From assembly GCF_000733295.1 (NCBI RefSeq), contig NZ_JPMI01000121.1, forward strand, positions 1 to 54,355: a stretch of DNA of 54,355 nucleotides, in the 5' to 3' direction. The position numbers and the translations under genes were made by a program. This document shows, piece after piece, positions 7,616-14,943 of this stretch. The notes under the pieces are model-generated. The model ran no database searches. It was not told where the DNA came from and saw only the letters and a program-made list of their open reading frames with translations. Each line of letters begins with the position of its first letter. Position 1 is the first letter of the stretch. The DNA comes from Archangium violaceum Cb vi76 (GTDB lineage Bacteria > Myxococcota > Myxococcia > Myxococcales > Myxococcaceae).

Positions 7616-8898
7616 GTGCGCAGCAGCGCCGCGAGCGGGGTGTCTCCCCGCTGGTACGCGCCGAAGAGCTTCGCGGCCGTCTCCGGTGACGGGTTGGCGC
7701 ACACCTTCCACTCGCGGCCGTCCCGCAGCTCCGTCCCGCAGTGGTGCAGCGAGGCGCGGACCTCCTCGGGGGAGCCCAGGGGGATGTGCTCGAAGAGGGA
7801 CGGGTTCTGGCTGGTGAGGAAGGACTGCCGGCGGCCCAGCTCCCTCACACAGGCCTCCACCTGGCGCGGGTGCAGGCTGTTGGCCAGCTCGTCGGCGATG
7901 GCGAAGTCCTCGTTGACGTCCAGGTAGTACAGGAAGGACAGCAGCCGCTTCTGCCCGTGGCCGAGCTGCTCCTGCGTCAGCACCACGCCATCTCGCCGGG
8001 TGAAGTGGAAGCCGAAGCGGCCGAACTCCAGCCGCCCGCCGCCCTCGTAGCTGCGCTTGTCCAGCAGCTCCACCCGGAACGTGCCCGCGCTGAAGCCGGC
8101 CAGGGTGACGAACCTCGCCAGGAAGCTCCGCTCCACCTCGTCGTGGCGGATGTCGAGGTGGCCGGCCGGCGGGGGCATCTCGCGCGCCACCCGCTCGCGC
8201 AACAGCCCGGGCATCCACGTGGGCAGCCACATCAACCCGAGCGGGAACACCTCGTCGCCCCGCATCTCCATTCCGTACTGCGTGTTGCCCATCTGCTGGA
8301 ACGTCCCGAGCGCCTCGTCGAAGCGCGCGGGAGCGAGCAGGAAGGTGCGGCGCAGCAATTCCTTGAGCGGCTCGCGGACCTCGGGCTCCAGCCGCTGGGC
8401 CGTCATGAAGAGCACCACCCAGACGGTCCGGTCGAGCAGCGACCAGTACATGGTCTGTGAATAGGCGGGCTGTCCGTCCACCTCCCAGGCCACGCCGGTG
8501 GCGTCGGCGCGCATCACCAGCCGGGGGCCGGGCGCGTCCAGCTCGAGCACCAGCTCCATGGAGGGCTCGAGCTCCGCGGTGGGCTCCAGGGGACGTGGCG
8601 GCAGCAGCGCCGAGCTCCCGCTCGAGGTGCCCGCTGGCGGGGGCGCGCCCGTGGCCCGCGTATTGCGCACGGTGATGTGGAGCTCCATCCCGGGGAAGTC
8701 GAGGGCGTACTCCAACGAGAACTCCTCGCGGATGAGCCCGGAGAAGTCCGAGGCGAGCACGCGCGAGAGCAGCTCCAGCAGCGTGGTCCTCCCGGTGCCG
8801 TTCTCTCCGAGCACCAGGTTGAGTGCCGGACTGAACACGAGCTCGGTGCCCGGCGCGACGTCCCGGTACCCATGGATGTGGAGCTTCGTGAGCTTCAT
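7600..8898 (-). CDS. ABC/SMC-like AAA ATPase with variant Walker A
   Basis: 432 aa. It starts like RecF/OLD-type ATPases: MKLTKLHIHGYRDV then LVLGENGTGRTTLLELLSRVL, a P-loop in which the usual Lys is Arg (GTGRTT). A long insert follows (about 90-300). A signature-like LGHGQKRLLSFLYYLD precedes the Walker B stretch DFAIADELANSLHP, and the SQNP near 375 may be the switch segment. Such proteins usually act in DNA repair or as the ATPase half of a defence system, but no nuclease partner is adjacent. With Arg at the P-loop, ATP hydrolysis may be weak or lost. The start at 8898 begins directly with the conserved strand. It overlaps the AlkB-like gene tail to tail. Confidence 0.8.
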   Translation of the reverse strand: MKLTKLHIHGYRDVAPGTELVFSPALNLVLGENGTGRTTLLELLSRVLASDFSGLIREEFSLEYALDFPGMELHITVRNTRATGAPPPAGTSSGSSALLPPRPLEPTAELEPSMELVLELDAPGPRLVMRADATGVAWEVDGQPAYSQTMYWSLLDRTVWVVLFMTAQRLEPEVREPLKELLRRTFLLAPARFDEALGTFQQMGNTQYGMEMRGDEVFPLGLMWLPTWMPGLLRERVAREMPPPAGHLDIRHDEVERSFLARFVTLAGFSAGTFRVELLDKRSYEGGGRLEFGRFGFHFTRRDGVVLTQEQLGHGQKRLLSFLYYLDVNEDFAIADELANSLHPRQVEACVRELGRRQSFLTSQNPSLFEHIPLGSPEEVRASLHHCGTELRDGREWKVCANPSPETAAKLFGAYQRGDTPLAALLRTHGLW

Positions 8899-8919
8899 GG
8901 CGGTGCCAACGTGCCTCTC

Positions 8920-8940
8920 TTTTTCTCGGAAAGAGAAAAA
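8920..8940. promoter_or_regulatory. Perfect 8-bp inverted repeat between divergent genes
   Basis: TTTTTCTC (8920-8927), spacer GGAAA, GAGAAAAA (8933-8940) is a perfect inverted repeat 22 bases upstream of the ATPase start and 157 bases upstream of the protease start. The genes diverge here, so a terminator is unlikely; an operator or a hairpin in the ATPase leader is more plausible. It is also a local AT-rich island in GC-rich surroundings. Confidence 0.3.
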
Positions 8941-9073
8941 TCGCGAACCGTGCCACGTCAGCGGTGAACAACCAAGTGGCCACCCGTCCGCGTCTGCACA
9001 ACGTAATCAGGTGAAGTCGAGAAAAGCATCACAGCGCCTTGAGTCGCAACCAACTGGTATGTCAAGAAAGTAG

Positions 9074-9088
9074 CCTCTACTTCAGAGG
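9074..9088 (+). promoter_or_regulatory. Small hairpin overlapping the Shine-Dalgarno of the M4 protease gene
   Basis: CCTCT (9074-9078), loop ACTTC, AGAGG (9084-9088) form a short inverted repeat whose 3' arm contains most of the AGAGGAG ribosome binding site that supports the GTG start at 9097. The stem could partly mask the site; at five base pairs the effect may be small. Confidence 0.28.
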
Positions 9089-9096
9089 AGTACCCC

Positions 9097-11310
9097 GTGA
9101 GCAACCGGTTCGTGAGGACGTTCTGCGTGGCGTGGCTGGGAGCCAGCCTGGCCGCGTGCGGCTCGATGCAGGAGGGCGAGGCGCCCGTACAGGGGGGCGA
9201 TGACGCCGACATCCAGGCCGCGCTGGCCCGCGTCCAGGGCGCCCGGGTGCTGGGCACCGACGACGGCGTTCCCTACGCGGTGAAGGGCCAGTTCGGCCGT
9301 GCGTCCCAGGCCGCGGGGCTGCGCGCGCAGCCGGACGTGCGGGGGGCGCTGAGCCTCGTGGCGCCGGTGTTCCGGCTCAACGAGAACGACCTGGTGTTCC
9401 GGCGCGCCACCGTGGACGCGCAGGGCCACCAGCACCTGCGCTTCCAGCAGACGAAGAACGGCCTGCGCGTGGTGGGCGGCGAGCTCGTCATGCACGTGGA
9501 CGCGGCGGGCAATGTCTACGCGGCCAACGGCTCGGCGCGGGATGGCTCGAGCGCCTCCTCCGTCGCGAAGGTGTCGCCCGAGGCCGCGCGGGTGGCCGCC
9601 GTGGAGAACACCACCGCGCGCATCGCCACCACCGAGAGCGCGGAGCTGGTCTACCTGCGCTCCGAGGGCAGCTCCGAGCCGCGGCTGGCCTACGAGGTGC
9701 GCTTGAAGGGCGAGCGCGACGGCATGCCCGTCCACGATCTCGTCTACGTGGACGCGCAGCGTGGCGGCATCCTGCTCGTCAACCCGCTCATCCACGACGC
9801 GCTCAACCGCAAGGTGTACTCGGCCAACAACGGCTCCTCCACGCCGGGCACGCTCAAGCGCAGCGAGGGCCAGGCGCCCATCGGTGACGCCCATGTCGAC
9901 ATGAACTACGACATGCTGGGCGCCACCTATAACTGCTACCAGACGCTCTTCGGCCGCGACTCGTACGACAACGCGGGCGCCACGCTCATCAGCACCGTCC
10001 ACTACGGCAGCAACTACGTGAACGCCTACTGGGACGGCACCCAGATGGTGTACGGCGATGGCAACAACTCGGACTCCATCGAGCTGGGCAAGGACCTGGA
10101 CGTCACCGTCCACGAGCTGACCCACGCCGTGACGGACACCGAGTCGGACCTCATCTACTCGGGTGAGTCCGGCGGCCTCAATGAGTCCATGTCCGACATC
10201 TTCGCCGGCGTGTGCGAGAGCTGGACGCGCAACTGGGCCGTGGACGCGGACGTCTTCATGATCGGCGAGGACATCTGGACGCCGGGCACTCCCAACGACG
10301 CGCTGCGCTACATGGATGACCCGGCCAAGGACGACGTCTCGCTGGACTTCTACGGCGACTACTCCTCGGGCGTGGACGTGCACTACAGCTCGGGCATCAG
10401 CAACCTGGTGTTCTCGCTGCTGAGCAAGGGCGGCGTGCACCCGCGCGGCAAGTCCACCAACGTGGTGCCGGCGATTGGCCCGGAGAAGGCCGGCCGCATC
10501 TTCTACAAGGCGAACACGGACCTCTTCACGGCCAGCACCACCTTCGAGCAGGCCAAGACGTACACCCTCCAGGCCGCCGAGGCGCTCTACGGCGCGGGCT
10601 CGGCCGAGGCCTCCGCGGTGAACGAGGCCTGGAAGGCGGTGGGCGTGCCGCCTCCGCCGCCCGTGGTCAACCCGCTGACCAACGGCGTGCCGGTGAGCAG
10701 CCTGTCGGGCAGCTCCGGCAACAAGAAGTACTACTCGCTCGAGGTGCCCGCGGGTCAGACGAGCCTGACCTTCGAGATCAGCGGTGGCACGGGTGACGCG
10801 GACCTCTACGTCCGCAACGGCGCCGTCCCCAGCGCCAGCACCTACGACTGCCGTCCGTACGCGAGCGGCAACGCCGAGTCCTGCCCCTTCCCCAACCCGG
10901 CCGCGGGCACCTGGTACGTGATGCTCAACGCCTACTCCGCCTACTCCGGCGTCACCCTCAAGGGGACGTACGGTGGTGGTAGCGGCGGCGGTGGTGGTGG
11001 CACGCCGGTGTCCACGACGGCCAGCGGCACCGTGGCCAAGAACAAGAACAACAGCCACGGTCCGTACAACGTGGTGGCCGGCACCACCTTCAAGGTGGTG
11101 ATGACGGGCACGCGCGACCCCAACCTGTACGTGCGCTTCGGCGCGGCCCCCACCACCTCGGCCTACGACTGCCGGCCCGCCCTGTCCGGCGCCTCCGAGA
11201 CGTGCGAGCTGACCGTGCCGGCGGGCCAGAGCACCGCGCACATCATGGTCCGCGGCGCTGGCTCGGGCACCGCCAGCTACAACCTGGCCATCGACTACAC
11301 CCAGCCGTAG
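9097..11310 (+). CDS. Thermolysin-family (M4) metalloprotease, lipoprotein, with two PPC domains
   Basis: 737 aa from a GTG with AGAGGAG 6 bases upstream. The N-terminus ends in the lipobox LAAC, so it is probably an outer membrane lipoprotein. An FTP/PepSY-type propeptide covers roughly 70-210 (LRFQQTKNGLRVVGGELVMHVD). The catalytic domain has HELTH at 339-343, third zinc ligand E363 (GLNESMSD) and the catalytic His429 in DVHYSSG, all intact. After a PPPPP linker come two beta-sandwich pre-peptidase C-terminal domains (about 525-625 and 640-737) joined by a Gly-rich linker; both carry LYVR and YDCRP motifs. PPC domains are often cleaved on secretion. The predicted role is extracellular protein degradation, as in predatory feeding. 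Confidence 0.93.
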   Translation: MSNRFVRTFCVAWLGASLAACGSMQEGEAPVQGGDDADIQAALARVQGARVLGTDDGVPYAVKGQFGRASQAAGLRAQPDVRGALSLVAPVFRLNENDLVFRRATVDAQGHQHLRFQQTKNGLRVVGGELVMHVDAAGNVYAANGSARDGSSASSVAKVSPEAARVAAVENTTARIATTESAELVYLRSEGSSEPRLAYEVRLKGERDGMPVHDLVYVDAQRGGILLVNPLIHDALNRKVYSANNGSSTPGTLKRSEGQAPIGDAHVDMNYDMLGATYNCYQTLFGRDSYDNAGATLISTVHYGSNYVNAYWDGTQMVYGDGNNSDSIELGKDLDVTVHELTHAVTDTESDLIYSGESGGLNESMSDIFAGVCESWTRNWAVDADVFMIGEDIWTPGTPNDALRYMDDPAKDDVSLDFYGDYSSGVDVHYSSGISNLVFSLLSKGGVHPRGKSTNVVPAIGPEKAGRIFYKANTDLFTASTTFEQAKTYTLQAAEALYGAGSAEASAVNEAWKAVGVPPPPPVVNPLTNGVPVSSLSGSSGNKKYYSLEVPAGQTSLTFEISGGTGDADLYVRNGAVPSASTYDCRPYASGNAESCPFPNPAAGTWYVMLNAYSAYSGVTLKGTYGGGSGGGGGGTPVSTTASGTVAKNKNNSHGPYNVVAGTTFKVVMTGTRDPNLYVRFGAAPTTSAYDCRPALSGASETCELTVPAGQSTAHIMVRGAGSGTASYNLAIDYTQP

Positions 11311-11334
11311 TCCTGGCGGGCGGTAGGGAGTGAA

Positions 11335-11378
11335 GGGCGGGCGGCTCTCTCCACGCGGGGGGCCGCCCGCTCCGTTTT
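11335..11378 (+). terminator. Intrinsic terminator after the M4 protease gene
   Basis: GCGGGCGGC (11337-11345) pairs with GCCGCCCGC (11362-11370) in a 9-bp stem, followed by TCCGTTTT. It begins about 25 bases after the protease stop. The tail touches the last codon of the convergent gene at 11378. Confidence 0.72.
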
Positions 11379-12358
11379 CAGGGGCCGCGCCGCACGTTGC
11401 CGGGCAGCCGGCGCAGCAGGTTCAACAGCCGCAGCGACGAGTGGAGGCTGCCCTGGACCTCCCACGGCTCCACCTTGTCGCCCCCGTTGGTGAACTGGGG
11501 CGAGAGCACGAAGACGCGCACCCGCGCCCGGTCCATCATCCCGTGGAAGCGCGCGTCCCGTATCAGCCCTCCGCTCAGCCGCAACTGCGGCGCGGGCTGG
11601 AAGTAGTCCAGGTCCAGCGACACCCAATCGGCTCGAGGGACCTCGGGCCGCTCCAGCACCTGCCGCCAGTGCAGCGCCGAGGTATCCACGAACCAGGGGA
11701 CGAGCGTGGAGAAGCCCACGTCCCGGCCCGTCATCTTCGCCGTCGGCTCGGCCTTGGCGGTGGTGAAGAAGATGTCCTCCTCGGTGAGGACGGGCGCCGA
11801 GCCCTCCGGCCGCTTCAGCCCCTCGAAGAGCCTCCACCAGGTGGCGGCCTGTGGCGGCACACGCGACTCCAGGAAGCTGTCCTTGCACCAGTCGGAGTGC
11901 CGGTCCGCGTGGAAGAGGGTGCGGGGCAGCTCGCCCGTCGTCCGGTAGTGGTACAGGGCCACGTCGAGCATGTGGTGATCGCGCAGCACGTAGTCGGCCT
12001 GTCCGGTGGGGCTCCGCATCACCTGGACGCGGCCACGCAGTACCGCGTCGACGTCACGCATCGTCAGCGCGTCGCGCCACGGGGACTCCTCGAAGGTGAG
12101 CTGCTGGCCCTCGTAGGGCTTCTCGCCCGCGTCTCCGACCACGTCCTCGGGGCCCTGCCACCGCCGCACCTGCCGCTCGAAGCGCTCCGCCTCACCGTCC
12201 GTGAGGACCTCGCGGGCGACCTCGCGGATGTCCTGGTGCAGGCCGGTACCGGGGATGGCCGGGGAGAAGGCGCCCGCCTGCCCGGGGCCCACGGCGCGGA
12301 GCTGGAAGGCGTAGGCCGCGTCGGTGGGTTTCTTCCACTCGGAATACCGGATGAGCAC
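11378..12358 (-). CDS. UPF0489-like protein
   Basis: 326 aa starting at GTG 12358, with AGGA eight bases upstream. The middle contains FHADRHSDW, and later WVSLDLDYFQP, the HxDxHxD and DLDxF signatures typical of the UPF0489 (C5orf22-like) family, whose fold is related to arginase-type metal hydrolases; no reaction is established. No signal peptide is seen, so it is cytoplasmic. It is last in a minus-strand run and follows the type II thioesterase gene by 81 bases, with a large GC hairpin between them, so co-transcription is uncertain. The family call rests on motif memory only. Confidence 0.6.
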   Translation of the reverse strand: MLIRYSEWKKPTDAAYAFQLRAVGPGQAGAFSPAIPGTGLHQDIREVAREVLTDGEAERFERQVRRWQGPEDVVGDAGEKPYEGQQLTFEESPWRDALTMRDVDAVLRGRVQVMRSPTGQADYVLRDHHMLDVALYHYRTTGELPRTLFHADRHSDWCKDSFLESRVPPQAATWWRLFEGLKRPEGSAPVLTEEDIFFTTAKAEPTAKMTGRDVGFSTLVPWFVDTSALHWRQVLERPEVPRADWVSLDLDYFQPAPQLRLSGGLIRDARFHGMMDRARVRVFVLSPQFTNGGDKVEPWEVQGSLHSSLRLLNLLRRLPGNVRRGP

Positions 12359-12376
12359 GTGCGCGTTCCTCGGAGG

Positions 12377-12414
12377 CCGCCCGCCTGGTGACCGGAGAGG
12401 CCAGGGGCGGGCGG
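12377..12414 (-). terminator. GC-rich hairpin between thioesterase and UPF0489-like genes
   Basis: CCGCCCGCCTGG (12377-12388) pairs with CCAGGGGCGGGCGG (12401-12414), a 12-bp stem with two bulged G residues. It sits after the thioesterase stop at 12440 and before the GTG at 12358. No U-tract follows on the minus strand, so it may be a Rho-assisted terminator or a leader structure. Confidence 0.45.
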
Positions 12415-12439
12415 TAGATGCCGGGAAACACGCGCCCCG

Positions 12440-13207
12440 TCACTGAAATTGCGGCGCCAGGTCCTCGAGCAGGGCCTTGTAGATGCGGGGCCGCTCGGTC
12501 GAGAGGAACAGGTGGCTGCCCGGGAACATGCGCAACTGGAAGCGCCCGGTGGTCTGCTGGCGCCAGGACTCGGCCTCCGCCTGGCTGACTTCCTTGTCCT
12601 CCCTGGCGCCGAAGGACGAGATGGGCACGTCCAGCGGGGGCTCGGGGGCGTACCGGTAGCTCTCGCCGACGAGCGCGTCCGTGCGCAGCGCGGGCAGCAC
12701 CCCGAGCCGGAAGTCCTCGCTGTAGAGCACCTCCAGGGGCGTGCCGAACCGGGCGGCGACCTCCTTGAGGAACTCCTTGTCCGACAGGTGGCTGAGCGGA
12801 GGCGGAGGTCCCTGCCGCAGGTGCATGGCCGGGCTGGCCGACAGGAAGAGGTGCACGGGCAGGGGGGCGTTGTTGCGCCGCATCCAGCGCGTCAGCTCGA
12901 AGGCGGTGACGCCGCCGAAGCTGTGCCCGAAGAGGGCGAAGGGCATCTGCTTGACGAAGGGGAGCATCATGCTCGCCAGTTTGTCGAGCAGCTCGGGGAA
13001 GCGGGTGATGGGGGTCTCGTTCTGGCGCGTGGCGCGGCCCGGCAGCTCGATGGGGCAGACCTCGATGGAGGCGGGCAGCTGTTTGGCCCACAGCCGGAAG
13101 ACGGATGCGTCACCTCCAGCGAAATGGAAGCAGAACAGCCGCAAGCTGGCCTTGGGGCGCGGCTCGGGGCAGGTGACCCATCGGCGGTAGACGGGAGGGA
13201 CGTGCAT
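12440..13207 (-). CDS. Type II thioesterase (GrsT/RifR-like alpha/beta hydrolase)
   Basis: 255 aa from the ATG at 13207. The catalytic triad of type II thioesterases is complete: nucleophile S96 in GHSFGG, D204 in FGAREDKEVS and H232 in PGSHLFL. The opening LFCFHFAGGDASVFRLWAKQLP and PIELPGRATR are hallmarks of the editing thioesterases that remove aberrant acyl groups from carrier proteins of polyketide and nonribosomal peptide assembly lines. No assembly-line gene is present in the window, so its partner system must be elsewhere or just outside. The start is set by similarity; the upstream Shine-Dalgarno is weak. Confidence 0.9.
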   Translation of the reverse strand: MHVPPVYRRWVTCPEPRPKASLRLFCFHFAGGDASVFRLWAKQLPASIEVCPIELPGRATRQNETPITRFPELLDKLASMMLPFVKQMPFALFGHSFGGVTAFELTRWMRRNNAPLPVHLFLSASPAMHLRQGPPPPLSHLSDKEFLKEVAARFGTPLEVLYSEDFRLGVLPALRTDALVGESYRYAPEPPLDVPISSFGAREDKEVSQAEAESWRQQTTGRFQLRMFPGSHLFLSTERPRIYKALLEDLAPQFQ

Positions 13208-13269
13208 GCGCAGGTATCCATGCTGCGAAGAGCGGGTGGGGTGCGTCAACCCCCCTGGATGACGGGTGC

Positions 13270-14097
13270 TCAATCCCAGGCGGAGAGCCGGTCGAAATCC
13301 TCGGACGTGTAGTGGAGGCTGTCCAGCCCGTTGGTCAACCATGCCCCCTTCAGGCCGAACCCCTCGCGCATGTTGCGCCAGGCCTGTACGTCCGTGAGGC
13401 TGGGGGCGAGCGCTCCGCCGATGTCCTTCACCGAGTCCTCGTTGGCGTATGTGCGGTCTCCCACCTTCCGGTCGAACATGAAGGGGTGGTTGTGGAGGTG
13501 TGCCAGGGGCTCGAAACCATTGGCGGTATCCTCCGTCACCCGGTCGCTCACCTCGTGCCGCAGCGGCCCACCCACGCTGTCGCCTCCCGAGAGATACACC
13601 CGCAGCCGCCCGTGCCCGCGCAGGATGTAGGCGCCGAACTCGGTGGGGTGCTCGAGCATGGGGTAGCGTCGGGCCTGACGCTGGAACAGCCGCCATTCCA
13701 GGCAATTCGCTGGGTCCCTCTTTCCGGCGCTCCCATCCAGGACGCGTCCGGAGTTCTCCGCCTCGCGCTGTCCGGGCTTGCCCACCATGGCGGTATGGAT
13801 GGCGTGCTGCCGCTCCATCAGGGCGCGCTGCTCCAGGCCCTCGGCACCGAGCCGGGCCACGAGTGCCGCCCGGTACTGCTCGCGCTCGGCGTCCATCGGC
13901 GCCGGTGCCCACCACGCGGGCGAGTCGGGCAGATCGAAGAACTCATTCAGCTCGCCCGGCTTGGGGTTGGGCACCGCGATGACCTCGGGCTGGGCGTCGA
14001 GCACGCAGGCCGGGCTCTCTCCCGGCGGGGTGCTCGCACGTGGGCCATGGCAGGCGGGAATCAGGAAGGCAATCAGAAGCCAGGGAATCACTCTCAT
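13270..14097 (-). CDS. Lipoprotein with JAMM/MPN-like metalloprotease motif
   Basis: 275 aa. The N-terminus MRVIPWLLIAFLIPAC is a lipoprotein signal with the slightly unusual lipobox IPAC. Near the C-terminus H202-N-H204-P and P232-S233-L-T-D236, followed by VQAW, match the JAMM zinc motif (HxHP ... PSxxD), although 28 residues separate the two halves instead of the usual 7-10. JAMM proteins are isopeptidases or peptidases; a peptidoglycan or protein substrate at the membrane is possible but unproven. The gene starts 16 bases after the stop of the double-CXXCG immunity-like gene and so appears to be the third member of the toxin-immunity operon. Confidence 0.72.
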   Translation of the reverse strand: MRVIPWLLIAFLIPACHGPRASTPPGESPACVLDAQPEVIAVPNPKPGELNEFFDLPDSPAWWAPAPMDAEREQYRAALVARLGAEGLEQRALMERQHAIHTAMVGKPGQREAENSGRVLDGSAGKRDPANCLEWRLFQRQARRYPMLEHPTEFGAYILRGHGRLRVYLSGGDSVGGPLRHEVSDRVTEDTANGFEPLAHLHNHPFMFDRKVGDRTYANEDSVKDIGGALAPSLTDVQAWRNMREGFGLKGAWLTNGLDSLHYTSEDFDRLSAWD

Positions 14098-14113
14098 GGA
14101 CCACGATCCTAGA

Positions 14114-14941
14114 TCAGCCGAGGTGTGCGACTTCGACGTCGAAGCGCTTCACCTTGAGCGAGGTGAGGAGCTGGTACAGCCGCTGGGAGATGAGCAGGAG
14201 GGGGAGAGGGCGGAAGGCACCCATGCGTGGGCCCACGGCCTGGCGCGTGCACAGCCAGTCCGCTTCGCCCACGCTAGAGCGCTGGAGGTGGACTTCGGAG
14301 AGGACGGTGAATCCCGCGACGTGACCTTGCGGGCAGCGGGCCTCATCGGGCTGTGGGACGAAAAAGTCAGCGCCCACCCGGGTTTCGGGCGCCAGCTCCA
14401 CCGAGCATTCGGGCAGCAGGAGTTGGTGCCAGTGAGGGGTGGGCTTGCCCTGACGGCTCACGACGGGTCCCAGTTCATAGCCACGGATACCCGCAGTCTT
14501 CATCTGCTCGGCCAGCCGCGCGGACACCACGATTTCTCCGCCCAGGGTCCGGGCAATGTCCCTCTTGGGAATGCGCTTCAGCTCCAGGTGCAGGGGCCCG
14601 ACCTGTCTGGCGCCGAAGCCACACTTCGGACAGGCCGTGGTTTCGTCATACATCGTGCCGCAGTCTTCGCCCGTGGGCTCGAAGAAGGGGCGCACGCGCA
14701 GCCAGAGGAGCTTGGCCTCCTTCAATTCCCTTTGCGTGTATTTCCTGTGGATCTCCCAGTATGTGACTACGACTGAATCCTGCCTACGCTTCTCCTGCTC
14801 ATGCTGGCGTATCCGCTCGACGAGTGGGTCGTTCAGTTCGAGCAGAACCTGGCGTGACAAGCCTTCCTCCCGTCCTATTTGAGGAGGAAGAAACCGCTTC
14901 GCCTCGTCCGCGAAAAGCCGCACCTCGATGAGTTCACGCAT
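14114..14941 (-). CDS. Probable immunity protein, double-CXXCG (SitI6-like) family
   Basis: 275 aa from ATG 14941; a TTG at 14947 is an alternative, and no clear Shine-Dalgarno is seen, so translation may be coupled to the toxin stop at 14944. It resembles the Myxococcus paralogous double-CXXCG family: C104-PKCG is intact, while the second site at 203 is CPQGH, lacking the second Cys. Proteins of this family sit directly downstream of lipoprotein toxins of the SitA type and are regarded as their immunity factors. The upstream overlapping neighbour is a lipoprotein with a nuclease-like tail, which fits. It has no signal peptide, as expected for neutralising a toxin that acts in the cytoplasm. 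Confidence 0.8.
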   Translation of the reverse strand: MRELIEVRLFADEAKRFLPPQIGREEGLSRQVLLELNDPLVERIRQHEQEKRRQDSVVVTYWEIHRKYTQRELKEAKLLWLRVRPFFEPTGEDCGTMYDETTACPKCGFGARQVGPLHLELKRIPKRDIARTLGGEIVVSARLAEQMKTAGIRGYELGPVVSRQGKPTPHWHQLLLPECSVELAPETRVGADFFVPQPDEARCPQGHVAGFTVLSEVHLQRSSVGEADWLCTRQAVGPRMGAFRPLPLLLISQRLYQLLTSLKVKRFDVEVAHLG

Positions 14942-14943
14942 GG

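Noticed and set aside
9082-11241. 719-codon minus-strand open frame opposite the M4 protease
   Set aside because: The plus strand encodes a complete protease with catalytic motifs; the reverse peptide is a low-complexity Val/His/Arg/Gly string.
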